Position numbers and translations under genes: made by a program. The notes below the pieces were generated by a model. The model was not told the DNA's origin. It was given only the letters and a program-made list of their open reading frames with translations, and did no database searches. Of a stretch of 64,000 bases of DNA, positions 19,015 to 27,799 are shown piece by piece; position 1 is the stretch's first letter; every line of letters starts with the position of its first letter. The stretch is from Sva-07 sp963774765 (lineage in GTDB: Bacteria > Actinomycetota > Acidimicrobiia > Acidimicrobiales > Ilumatobacteraceae). Where the stretch lies: assembly GCA_963774765.1 (NCBI GenBank), contig CAVZGP010000016.1, positions 1 through 64,000 of the forward strand. Direction: 5' to 3'.

Positions 19015-20098
19015 GCCTGACGTGCCAGCTCGTGCCAGTGACGAACTACTGGTTGACCTTGTCCGGGAGGCGATCATCTGTCAGCGATTGGAGCGCGATA
19101 CCCGTGCTCAATTGGGTGGCAAGATCGTGGGCCTACGCCCCCACGGAGCGGTCGTTTTCGCCGACTTTGCAGACGCAAGCGGGACTCTCCAGTTGAAGGT
19201 CGACCGATCCACCGCCCCTGAGGCTCATGAAGCCATCCGGGGTCTTTCTGTCGGTGCGCTAGTCAAGGTGGATGGGAAGATGGGTACTTCGCGGCGGAAC
19301 ACCCCAACCCTGTCGGTCGAAACCCTCGTTCCAGTGTCTTCGCCAAACGCAACAGCAATTACCGTGCTCGAGATTGAGCTTGCGGGCGCACGAGTCTTTC
19401 TGGCGCGACTGAGACGCCGGGCTGAGGACTTCTTCCTGCATCGCTCGTTTGTCCAGATTGAACCAAACCTGATATCGACTAGATCGGACGACGCGGGCAT
19501 CGAACCCTTGAAGGTTCAGTACGACGGCTTTGGGATGCCGACGTATCTGTCTCCGTCACCTCTCCCGCAACTTCGTGCACTCCTCGAGGCCTCCGGAGGC
19601 GTGGCGGCCTTCGCCGTCGGACGGTGCTTCGCTACCACCTATCGTGATGAGAACTCCTCTGCTGAGTCCGTTCTTCTCGTGGCGCTCATGAGGTCGACTT
19701 CATCCAGCGATCTAGTCGCCGTCCTAAAGGATTCGCTGGACCATGTTCTTGGAGATGAATTGACCGCGCCCGACGAGTTCGAGCTCGTGCGCAAACAGGG
19801 ATGGCAGCACCGCTCTCCGCAATGGCCCCCTCTGACGACGCCGAAGGACGTTGATGCCCCGACCATACAGACGTTCCGGCTGGACGATGTCTCTACGCTT
19901 CGTGCTCGCTCGGCGGCGCCAGCGAAGGTGATCCGGGCCTGTCTTCCCGGACGCAGTACGATTGCTGAGGCGTCCTATTTCCCCAATCAACTTTCATCTG
20001 GGGAGGGAACGATCGTCCTGCATCTTGAGCGAATGGTCCCCCTGCTGCGCGATGTGCCGCTGTATCAACTGCAGGACTTACAGCGAGGAACGGCGTAG
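19004..20098 (+). CDS. Class II aminoacyl-tRNA synthetase-like adenylating enzyme (AspRS/LysRS type)
   Basis: 364 aa, shorter than true AspRS or LysRS. Residues about 35-110 look like the OB-fold anticodon domain (G-G-K-I-V-G-L-R-P-H-G-A-V-V-F-A-D-F-x-D). A class II catalytic core follows, with a motif 2-like region V-G-R-C-F-A-T-T-Y-R-D-E-N near 205 and a degenerate motif 3, L-H-L-E-R-M-V-P-L-L-R-D-V-P, near 345. Several conserved residues differ, so it is unlikely to be a housekeeping synthetase. Free-standing paralogues of this class activate amino acids for amide formation (AsnA) or protein modification (EpmA). It overlaps both operon neighbours, implying a pathway role in amino-acid activation. 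Confidence 0.75.
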   Translation: MSNEPDVPARASDELLVDLVREAIICQRLERDTRAQLGGKIVGLRPHGAVVFADFADASGTLQLKVDRSTAPEAHEAIRGLSVGALVKVDGKMGTSRRNTPTLSVETLVPVSSPNATAITVLEIELAGARVFLARLRRRAEDFFLHRSFVQIEPNLISTRSDDAGIEPLKVQYDGFGMPTYLSPSPLPQLRALLEASGGVAAFAVGRCFATTYRDENSSAESVLLVALMRSTSSSDLVAVLKDSLDHVLGDELTAPDEFELVRKQGWQHRSPQWPPLTTPKDVDAPTIQTFRLDDVSTLRARSAAPAKVIRACLPGRSTIAEASYFPNQLSSGEGTIVLHLERMVPLLRDVPLYQLQDLQRGTA

Positions 20099-22105
20099 TG
20101 TCTGCTGCAGACAAACTCGTCTACCCAGAGCCGCGAGGTCTCGGAAACGACAAGAGCAAGGTCGAAGCGCTTTGGGATGGATTGCCGCCAGGCTATTCTC
20201 TGGTCGGTCGGCGAACGGAGTCCTTCGACACGAGTGCCGGAATGGTTTATTCGCCGGTAGTCACCGAAGCAACGTACCTCGCACGCGACCTGCCTACGGA
20301 CTTGCCTGCCGACGAGTGGTGCGCGCAGGCCCTGAACAGGTTCGTCAAAGGAGAATTTGGCTCGTCTTCCGCCCGTGGCACGTTCCCTGGATTTCCAGCG
20401 ATTGACAAGACCTCGTTCGAGCCGTCGCCGTCAACGTCATATCTTCGAGTCGTGCGAGTCCGAGCTCGTCTACAGCGGGATTTTCACAGGCCTTCGAAGT
20501 CGCAAAGCGCAGGATGTAGCACAGGCTGTTCTCGATGTTCTTTGCGATCCCGACATCGGAAACAAGGACAACGCCCGTTTCCTCGACAGGGATGAACTGG
20601 AAAACAAGCTGCTACCTCTGATTGAGCGACGGGAGAGACTGCAGTTCTTACTCCCAGCGCTCCCGTTCAAGGATCAGAACCCGTTTCGCACCTCTGCAGC
20701 AGCAGGTGAGCCGGACTACGCTGACCTTGCATTCCTCGTCCGACTCCACGCTGTGGCCTTAGCCCTCTTTCAGGTCCACCCATATGGGGCTGACTGGATC
20801 CTCTTATGTGACGGCCAGGCGTACGCTGACGCGCTGTACGTCGACAGGGGCGAGGCGGACCGCTACATGCAGCAATTGAGAGCCTGGCGGAATCGGCTCA
20901 ACCTGCGAGGCACCGTTAGTTTGCTCGATATCCGAGACCTTGCAAACCGCAGCGATGGTGAAGGGTGGCCAGGCCGGTTTGAGGCGCTTGAACGTTACCT
21001 GGAGCAGCGGATGGGGGACCTGCAATACGAGCCGGGGGTCGCCGAATCGCTCAATGTCCTTGCTCGCGGACTCGCATGGAACATGTCGACACGCCAGTTT
21101 CTCGGGTCTGACTCAGACCATTTTGATCTATGGTCGTCTCTCACCGAGTCGTGGGACCTCACGGACGAAGAGGCACCCGCGCCACATCTCACCATCAGGC
21201 GGATGGCGAAGACCGCCGCTCTGAAGTACGCCGCGTTCAACCTAGCCATGGCGTGGTTCGGCCTTCCCGACCGGTTCTTTCCTAATGCCTTTTCGCGCGA
21301 CCGTCCATCCAAAGTCTGGCCAGGTAGGTGTGCCGACGTTGGGACTCAGTTTCCCCTGGAACGGCGTATGTGTCGTCCGAGGAGTCGAGGAACCTAACCT
21401 GCGGAACCTCTCGGTGCAGCCCCTGTACCGCGTCCAAGCAGAGGCACCCGATAACGCCAAAATCGAGTGCGTGCGAGACTCAAGCGACGGGAAGGTCCTC
21501 TACTACCGAATTCTCGATCCGGCGCACGTTCATCAGCCGGGGCAGGTTCGTACAGCCGCATCGATCGTCGCCGCGATCCGGCCACTCGAAGCGTTCACGA
21601 TCGACGGTTTGCAGCTTCGCCCCTTCACGGCGAGCGATCTGGGCGAACTGAGATCCTCGATGTCGGGTGACGCCTCAGCGGCGTGGGAGCGGCGTGAGAT
21701 GACGGAGGCGGAGACCGAGGCACTTCTAGAATTCCGACTCGCTCAGTATCGCCGCTACGGCTTCGGAGCTCTCAGATTGAGTGATGAGAAGGACAACTAC
21801 CTGGGACAAGTTGGGCTTCAGGTGCTTGACCGCCAGACAGAATCGGTCGAGTTCATCGCGTTTCTCGACCGCGCAGCCCGCAGGCAAGGCCTTGGGGAGC
21901 GGCTAGCCAGATGGTTCATCGATGATGCGTTCAGCGCCGGGGTGACCCGAATCTTCGCAACGACCGCGTCGAGAACAATGCCGCCAAGGCGCTCGCTAGC
22001 GAACTTGGCTTTGAGCAGATCGGCAAGATCACACATTTCGGATTCTTGGCGTTGCTTTGGGTGGTGGATTCACCGCACCCAGCAAGCCCCAGCCTCAACC
22101 TGTGA
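20098..22105 (+). pseudogene. DIT1/PvcA-family (isocyanide synthase-like) domain fused to GNAT acetyltransferase, frameshifted
   Basis: About 665 aa when joined across shifts near 20,430, 21,288 (TTTT where TTT restores frame) and 21,967. The DIT1/PvcA domain has L-P-A-L-P-F-K-D-Q-N-P-F, Y-G-A-D-W-I-L-L-C-D-G-Q-A-Y-A-D-A-L and R-A-T-V-H-P-K-S-G followed by P-W-N-G-V-C-V-V. In PvcA/IsnA enzymes this domain makes an isonitrile from an amino acid and ribulose-5-phosphate. In the same frame it runs into a GNAT domain: L-R-P-F-T-A-S-D-L, then R-R-Q-G-L-G-E-R-L-A, and after the last shift N-N-A-A-K-A-L-A-S-E-L-G-F. The GTG start overlaps the previous stop. The domain calls are firm; the exact product is unknown. 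Confidence 0.75.
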
Positions 22106-22147
22106 GCCACGTGACCACGGAGCACCTCCTGACCCCTAGGACGGCCG

Positions 22148-22663
22148 ATGCCGAGCGCAACTATCTTCGTATCCGACCAGCTTGAAGAGACGGTCATCGC
22201 GCGCCTGGCGGAGATCCGCGGCATCATCGCAAGTGAACTCTCCACTTCTCGAAAGGTGCTCTCGCCGGACCAGGTTTCCATACGGATCTCAAGCGTGAAG
22301 TTCCAGATGCAGCTGAGCCCAGTCGAGGTTGAAATTTTCGGACACGCCTTCTGGCATCGACTCAGACGTCTCGATCACAGGGCGCTAGGCGTGGCAACAG
22401 CGATCAGCAATGTCGTCGACGCTCCCGTGAGCTGTTGGGTAAACCTGAGCATCGTCGGCTACTTCGAGAGCGCAACCGCAAGCCGATTTGACCGCGGCAC
22501 GGGGCTCAACAAGAACACCCGGTCACTGGCTCAGCCTTCTGGGCCCTCAACTCTCGCTAAGGCGAATGCCCCCCAAGTGTTGGGGCGGCTGGCGTCACTG
22601 AACAGCGTACTGAGGGCTCACTCTTCTAACGAATCTTCTAACGGACCGTTAGAAACGGGCTAG
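22148..22663 (+). CDS. Small hypothetical protein, last gene of the biosynthetic operon
   Basis: 171 aa. The first 110 residues are compact alpha/beta (M-P-S-A-T-I-F-V-S, then S-P-V-E-V-E-I-F-G-H-A-F-W-H-R-L). They recall tautomerase-like folds with a conserved N-terminal Pro, but this is weak. The last 50 residues are Ser/Asn-rich and low in complexity, and their codons overlap the TTCTAACGG end repeats of the island. The tail may therefore be element-end sequence that happens to be read through. Function unknown. Confidence 0.5.
   Translation: MPSATIFVSDQLEETVIARLAEIRGIIASELSTSRKVLSPDQVSIRISSVKFQMQLSPVEVEIFGHAFWHRLRRLDHRALGVATAISNVVDAPVSCWVNLSIVGYFESATASRFDRGTGLNKNTRSLAQPSGPSTLAKANAPQVLGRLASLNSVLRAHSSNESSNGPLETG
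22624..22654. repeat. Right-end arm repeats of the island
   Basis: TTCTAACG (22,624-22,631), TTCTAACGG (22,636-22,644) and its inverted copy CCGTTAGAA (22,646-22,654). The last two form a 19-bp palindrome around one A. The same nonamer lies at 51-59 at the opposite end. Probably integrase or excisionase binding sites. Confidence 0.5.
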
Positions 22664-22760
22664 AAGCGGTTGACACCGCCTGACACGACGATTCGCGAAA
22701 CACCAGCTCAGCCGGCATTTCCTGGCACTCACCGGACTGTGGATAACCCCGGAAATCAGA

Positions 22761-22800
22761 GTTCAAGTCCCCCCTCGCGCACGAGAGATCTCTTGCCGTG
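22761..22800. other. Inferred attR with tRNA 3'-end fragment
   Basis: GTTCAAGTCCCCCCTCGCGC has the shape of a tRNA T-loop, T-stem and acceptor 3' strand, but its 5' flank cannot pair with it, so it is only a fragment. The next 20 bases (22,781-22,800) match window positions 1-20 at 16 of 20. This is what is expected if the complete tRNA gene lies just left of position 1 and the island replaced its downstream flank. The tRNA identity cannot be read here. Confidence 0.5.
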
Positions 22801-22813
22801 TGAGGGCTGGTCG

Positions 22814-23998
22814 TCAGGTCCAGCCCGTGCGGCGGATCTCGTCGCCGTCGGCGTCCAATGGTCGGCCAGACCAACGCAGCGCTCCCGGCGTTGCTGACAG
22901 TCCGGCGATCAGGCCTTGCATCGGGGTTCCGTCGACGTCGACGATTGCATGCCGCGCCGCGTAGTGCGGATCGACCGCGATGTCGGCCATGTCGTAGACG
23001 GGACCGATCGCTGCCTCGGCCGCCGTGAACGCGTCGACGACCTCGCGTTGTGTTCGAGCGAGGCACCAGTCGGTCATGATCTGCTCGAGTTCGTCACGGT
23101 GTGCGGTCCGCCCACCGAAATCGGAGAAGCGTTCGTCATCGCCGACCCCGAGCACCTCCATCACTCGGGCCGCGACCGAGTCGCTCGACGTCGACACCGC
23201 CACCCACTGATCGTCGGCACACCGATACGTGCCCCGCGGCACGGTGTAGGGCAGCCCGGCGCCGAGGCGGGGTTGCTGCTCGCCGCACACGGCATACACC
23301 GAGGCGAGCGGACCCATCATCTGGAACATCGTCTCGAGCAGGTTGGCGTCGACGACCTGGCCGACGCCCGAGTGCAGTGCGACCATCGTGGCAAAGGCCG
23401 CGGCGAGTCCGGTCACTTCGTCGGTCAAGGCGATCGGAGGCAGGAGCGGCTGACCGTCGGGTTCACCGCTGAGCGCAGCGAGGCCGGACATCGCCTCGGC
23501 GATCGTCGCGAACCCCGGCCGCGATGCGTACGGCCCGTCCTGGCCGAACCCGCTCACCCGGGTCATCACGAGCATCGGATTTCGGGCCAACAACACGTCC
23601 GGTCCGAGCCCCAGCCGCTCCATCGTGCCGGGCCGTGAGTTCTCGACGAGCACGTGCGCATCGTCGATCAACGACAGCAAGACGTCACGATCGTCGGCAT
23701 CCTTCACGTCGAGCACCACCGTGCGCTTGTTGCGATTGACGAGCTTCCACCACAAGCCCTCGCCGTCGCGGGGGTCGCGCCAGGCCATGTTGCGCAGGCT
23801 GTCGCCGCCGGGACGTTCGACCTTGATCACGTCGGCACCGAAGTCGGCGAGGTAGCGGGCGCAGTTCGGCCCGGCGAGCACCGTCGACATGTCGATCACC
23901 CGCAATCCGGCAAGCGCCGGTGCGGGGAGGGGGTCGCCCACCTGTCCGTCGGGGTCGGGTCCGGACAGCCCCCAAGGGTCGGTGGTCACGGCGTCCAT
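22814..23998 (-). CDS. CaiB/BaiF family CoA-transferase
   Basis: 394 aa. It begins near L-A-G-L-R-V-I-D-M-S-T-V-L-A-G-P and has the family catalytic Asp region N-R-N-K-R-T-V-V-L-D-V-K-D (near 100), V-E-N-S-R-P-G-T-M-E-R-L-G and G-F-G-Q-D-G-P-Y. These class III enzymes move CoA between carboxylic acids. The ATG at 23,998 overlaps the end of the upstream aminotransferase gene by 13 bases, so the two form an operon. The acyl substrate is unknown. It is the first core gene right of the island, ending 13 bases from the inferred attachment site. Confidence 0.85.
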   Translation of the reverse strand: MDAVTTDPWGLSGPDPDGQVGDPLPAPALAGLRVIDMSTVLAGPNCARYLADFGADVIKVERPGGDSLRNMAWRDPRDGEGLWWKLVNRNKRTVVLDVKDADDRDVLLSLIDDAHVLVENSRPGTMERLGLGPDVLLARNPMLVMTRVSGFGQDGPYASRPGFATIAEAMSGLAALSGEPDGQPLLPPIALTDEVTGLAAAFATMVALHSGVGQVVDANLLETMFQMMGPLASVYAVCGEQQPRLGAGLPYTVPRGTYRCADDQWVAVSTSSDSVAARVMEVLGVGDDERFSDFGGRTAHRDELEQIMTDWCLARTQREVVDAFTAAEAAIGPVYDMADIAVDPHYAARHAIVDVDGTPMQGLIAGLSATPGALRWSGRPLDADGDEIRRTGWT

Positions 23999-25125
23999 CC
24001 GGCGAGCAGGTCGCAGGCCTCGGCCAGGTCGCCACCGGCGCCGGCGTACGAGAAGCGGACGTATTCGTGCCCGCGGGCGAGGTCGAAGTCGACGCCCGAG
24101 GTGGCCGCCACGCCGACCTCGTGCAACCAGCGCGCTGTGAGTTGCAGTGAGTCGATGCCGAGCGCCGTGGTGAGGTGCGGCACGTGGGCATACACGTAGA
24201 ACGCGCCGTCGGCCGGCGCGATGTCGGTGATCCCCGCTACGGCGAGGCCGTCGATGACGATCGAACGGTTCTCGCGATAGCGCGCCACGTGACCGTCGAG
24301 TTCGTCGGTCGCATCGAGCGCGGCGAGCGCCGCCACCTGCGAGACGTGCGGGGCGCAGATGTAGAGGTTCTGCTGAAGACGTTCGACGGTGTCGACCAAC
24401 GTGTGCGGAACCACGACCCATCCGACGCGCCATCCGGTCATCGACCAGTACTTCGAGAAGCTGTTGACCACGAACGCGTCGGGGTGATGGTCGAGTACAT
24501 GCGGGGCCGGCGGCCCGTCGACGATGCCGTGGTAGATCTCGTCCGCGATCACCGCGATTCCTCGGGCACGACAGGCGGCAGTGATCGCGGCCAGCGCGTC
24601 GTCCGCGAGCACGGTGCCTGTCGGGTTCGACGGAGACGCGAGCACCAGTCCCCGGAGGTCTCCCGCCGCTTCGAGATGTGCCGGAGTGGGTGCCCAACGG
24701 CTCTGCGGCCCGACCGGGATCGCGACGGGATGCATCCCGAGCGCCAGCAGGGTGTTGCGGTAACAGGGATAGCCGGGCTCGAGCACCGCCACACGATCAC
24801 CGGGCTCGAACAGCGTGAGGAACGCCAGCGTGAAACCGGCCGACGCGCCGGCGACGACGAGGATCCGTCCCGGGTCGACGCCGTCGTAGCGGTCGGCGAG
24901 GCGCTGACGCAGCGAGTGCAGCCCCGCCGCGTTGGTGTAGCCGAGTGGTTCGTCGAGATGGGCCCTCACGGCATCACGAGCGAGGTGAGGCAACGGCGTC
25001 GACGGCTGGCCGACCTCCAGGTGCAGGACCCGACGCCCGGACGCCTCGAGCGTCGCAGCCTTCCGGCTCATCGCCATCGCATGGAATGGTGGCACGGCAC
25101 TCGCGCGAAGCGCGGCCTCGATCAT
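23986..25125 (-). CDS. Class I/II PLP-dependent aminotransferase
   Basis: 379 aa from the ATG at 25,125; in-frame sequence further upstream is not aminotransferase-like. Fold type I features are G-A-S-A-G-F-T near 100, A-S-P-S-N-P-T-G near 160, D-E-I-Y near 200 and the PLP lysine in N-S-F-S-K-Y-W-S-M-T-G-W-R-V-G-W near 226. The closest general type is aspartate/alanine aminotransferase-like. Coupling to the CoA-transferase suggests amino-acid catabolism through a 2-oxo acid and its CoA ester. The amino-acid specificity cannot be stated. Confidence 0.85.
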   Translation of the reverse strand: MIEAALRASAVPPFHAMAMSRKAATLEASGRRVLHLEVGQPSTPLPHLARDAVRAHLDEPLGYTNAAGLHSLRQRLADRYDGVDPGRILVVAGASAGFTLAFLTLFEPGDRVAVLEPGYPCYRNTLLALGMHPVAIPVGPQSRWAPTPAHLEAAGDLRGLVLASPSNPTGTVLADDALAAITAACRARGIAVIADEIYHGIVDGPPAPHVLDHHPDAFVVNSFSKYWSMTGWRVGWVVVPHTLVDTVERLQQNLYICAPHVSQVAALAALDATDELDGHVARYRENRSIVIDGLAVAGITDIAPADGAFYVYAHVPHLTTALGIDSLQLTARWLHEVGVAATSGVDFDLARGHEYVRFSYAGAGGDLAEACDLLAGWTP

Positions 25126-25334
25126 CGATCGAGTCTCGCATCTCACGTGCCGGTCGCCTACTCGGTGGATCGCTGGCCATCGTGCCGCCGGAGCCCTGAT
25201 GCGGTCGCGGGCGCGCCCGAATTCACTCGATTCGTCAAGGAAGTTGACTTTGCAATCTCCTGACACCGACCGAGACGCTCGCTGACAGTGGCGGCTCTAC
25301 CGTGCTCCGTGTTCAAGAACCCAGAGGATCATCC

Positions 25335-26015
25335 ATGCCCACCACCAAAACACCTGACGACACAGCTGACCTCGTTGGCCGACCCGTTGCATCGGCGTAT
25401 CCGACGGTGGCCGTCGAGCGCGACCTCAAGCAGCTCGTTCATGCGGCCGATACAGCAGCCATGAGCCACGGTAGATCTCGCTGCGCCCGGACCATCGGTC
25501 GAAAGCGACTGAACAACGACGAACCGCTCGACAAGGGGTACTCGTTCCCGGAAATCCTGGTTGCCGTGGTGTTGATGGGAATGGTCATGGCTGCAGTGAT
25601 GGCGGGGATGTTCACGGCGATCAAGGCGTCGTCGGTCTCCGACGATTCCTCTGACCTCGACGCCGTGCTCGGCGCTGCGGCCGACTCGCTCAACGACGCG
25701 CTCTTCGAGGCGTGCCCCGAAGAGACCACCCCCAACGCCTATTTGCAGTTCGCTCAGGCAGGGGCCGACGCGTTGGGCTGGGATCACAGCACGGTGCAGA
25801 TCGTGGACGTGCAGTACTGGGATCCGACCACGACACCCGGCGATCAGCGCTGGCTGGAAACCAACGGTGTCGGTGGAGCCCAGTGCGATTCGTCGGTCTG
25901 GCTCTCCTCGTCCAAGACCATGCAGAAGCTGACCATCGAAGCAACCACTCCCAACGGCAGCGAGTCGCGCCTGCTCGACATCGTGATGACCGACGTCCGA
26001 CCCCCGAAGGAATGA
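25335..26015 (+). CDS. Prepilin-like protein with long leader
   Basis: 226 aa from the ATG after AGAGGA. A very long leader (about 67 residues) ends at D-K-G, followed by the type IV prepilin signature Y-S-F-P-E-I-L with Glu at +5 and a hydrophobic helix. The globular part is acidic, with two or more cysteines. It is the first of three overlapping genes (ATGA overlap downstream) and so likely a minor pilin, processed by the PilD at 43.9 kb. Leaders this long are unusual; a start nearer the processing site is possible but lacks a better Shine-Dalgarno. Confidence 0.75.
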   Translation: MPTTKTPDDTADLVGRPVASAYPTVAVERDLKQLVHAADTAAMSHGRSRCARTIGRKRLNNDEPLDKGYSFPEILVAVVLMGMVMAAVMAGMFTAIKASSVSDDSSDLDAVLGAAADSLNDALFEACPEETTPNAYLQFAQAGADALGWDHSTVQIVDVQYWDPTTTPGDQRWLETNGVGGAQCDSSVWLSSSKTMQKLTIEATTPNGSESRLLDIVMTDVRPPKE

Positions 26016-27799
26016 CCATGGCTCGTAACAGTCACCCCACCCATCACACGATCTCCGACAGCGGTCATGGTCGCGATGGAGGCTTCACGCTCATCGAAAT
26101 CATCGTGGGCATGATGATCACCGGAATGCTGGTGGCGACGATGACGGTCGCGTACTCGACGTTCTTGCGAACCTATCCCGAGGCGGTGAACCGCGTCGCG
26201 GTGTCGAAGGACGTCATGTTCGTGCAGGCCTGGCTTCCGATCGACTTGGCATCGGCCATGTCGGTCGACGACGACCCGTTGCTCCAGCCGGCGTCGACCC
26301 AGACGCTCGATGGCACCAACGTGATGAACATCACGCGTCAGGATCTCCAGAGCCCGGGGCATCCCGAGTACTTCGTCAACTACCGGTATCAGATGATCGG
26401 AAGTGAGTGGGTGCTCGTGCGCTACGAGATCCGCAACCCGGGCAGCACCGACCCGGCGAATCCGGAAACGGTGTCGATCGTCGGCATCGCTCACCAGCTG
26501 GCCCAGCCGGACGTCGACCCGAGCTGGGACCCGACGAAGCGCCCGACCTTCGCGTTCGATATGACCGGGCGCAACCCGGGCCGCCTGCGCCAGGTCGCCA
26601 GGGACGTTCGGGTGACCTTCATCGACGGCACGTCCTACGACACGGGCGGCGCCGGTCTCGGCCCGGGATCGTTGCTGACCGACGTGACCAATGGCGGATT
26701 CGTCAACCCGTCGTCGCCGCCGAGCCGCTGTGGTGGTCGCATCACCCTCGTGCTCGACACGTCCTCGTCTTTGAGCGCACAGCTGCCGACCGTCAAGAAC
26801 GCGGCCAAGGGCTTCGTCGATGCGTTCCAGGGCACTCCGACGCAACTGCGAATCGTCGAGTTCGATGCCGTCGGCAAGCCGGTGTCGCCGACCACGTGGA
26901 ATGGCGCACCGATCGACATGCTGAACCTGACAGCCGCCGGAGTTACAGCGGTGAAGGCTCAGATCGATGCGATCGACAACAACACCGGTGGCACGAACTG
27001 GGAAGACGGCCTGCGCATCGCCATGACCGACTTCTCCGACAAGGTTGCGATCAACCCGGCGACGGCCGTGCCCGACACCGTGGTGTTCTTCACCGACGGT
27101 GAGCCCTACAACTACATCGACGGCTCGGGTGTCTCGCGAGGCACCGACCTCACGAACGCCGTGAACGAAGCCAAGACGATCTCCAACATGAAGGCCGAAT
27201 GGGGGATTTCGATCAAGGGTGTCTTCGTCCAGAACGATGGCCAGAGCTCCGGCAGCACCCGGCTGGAGGAGGCCCGTGAGCGGATGCGTCAGCTCGTCGG
27301 ATCGACCGACTGGGTGCCAGGACCCGATGGTTCTGTCGGCAACGCTGACGCGGCGTCGTTGTTCTACACCAGCGACTGGAACCAACTGAGCAACATCTTC
27401 CAACAGATCTTCGTCAGCGACTGCGGCGGCACGGTCACGGTGCAGCGCCGAGAGAACGGCTCGCCGACCGATCCCGTGACATCGGGTTCCTACGAGTACT
27501 CGACCGATACCGGTGTCGGCACACTGCGCGCCGCATCGGCGAACTCGATCACGTTCGACTACGACCTCGACTCCGGTTCCAGCCGGTGGGTGACGATGGT
27601 CGAGCAAGGTGCCAGTGGTGCCGACATCGTCGACGTCCGCTGCTACCACAACGGCGTCGACGTCAGTGGCGATCGCGTTCAGAAACTCTATGAACCCGAC
27701 CCCGTGACCGGGCTCGACGTCGAGGTCACCAGCGGCCGACAGATCAAGGTCGTGGCGAACGAAGCCCTCTCCTGTCTCTTCATCGGAGGTACACCATGA
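26012..27799 (+). CDS. Minor pilin fused to a von Willebrand factor A domain
   Basis: 595 aa (or two fewer from the second ATG). A 24-residue leader ends in D-G-G with the prepilin motif F-T-L-I-E-I-I and hydrophobic helix. Residues about 240-470 are a vWA domain with an intact MIDAS: D-T-S-S-S, the Thr in N-T-G-G-T-N-W, and F-F-T-D-G-E-P. The tail is beta-rich with paired cysteines. Start and stop overlap both neighbours. vWA domains on pilus tips bind ligands or surfaces (as PilY1 does in other bacteria), so this is probably a metal-dependent tip adhesin carried on a pilin stem. Confidence 0.8.
   Translation: MTMARNSHPTHHTISDSGHGRDGGFTLIEIIVGMMITGMLVATMTVAYSTFLRTYPEAVNRVAVSKDVMFVQAWLPIDLASAMSVDDDPLLQPASTQTLDGTNVMNITRQDLQSPGHPEYFVNYRYQMIGSEWVLVRYEIRNPGSTDPANPETVSIVGIAHQLAQPDVDPSWDPTKRPTFAFDMTGRNPGRLRQVARDVRVTFIDGTSYDTGGAGLGPGSLLTDVTNGGFVNPSSPPSRCGGRITLVLDTSSSLSAQLPTVKNAAKGFVDAFQGTPTQLRIVEFDAVGKPVSPTTWNGAPIDMLNLTAAGVTAVKAQIDAIDNNTGGTNWEDGLRIAMTDFSDKVAINPATAVPDTVVFFTDGEPYNYIDGSGVSRGTDLTNAVNEAKTISNMKAEWGISIKGVFVQNDGQSSGSTRLEEARERMRQLVGSTDWVPGPDGSVGNADAASLFYTSDWNQLSNIFQQIFVSDCGGTVTVQRRENGSPTDPVTSGSYEYSTDTGVGTLRAASANSITFDYDLDSGSSRWVTMVEQGASGADIVDVRCYHNGVDVSGDRVQKLYEPDPVTGLDVEVTSGRQIKVVANEALSCLFIGGTP

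Noticed and set aside
22148..22663. Tautomerase assignment for the last island gene
   Set aside because: Only the N-terminal Met-Pro and a general alpha/beta pattern support it. The length and the tail do not fit, so the gene is left as hypothetical.
24000..24697. In-frame extension that would make the CoA-transferase 627 aa long
   Set aside because: The extension overlaps the aminotransferase gene on the same strand and encodes Arg-rich sequence without family features. The ATG at 23,998 gives a normal 394-aa protein.
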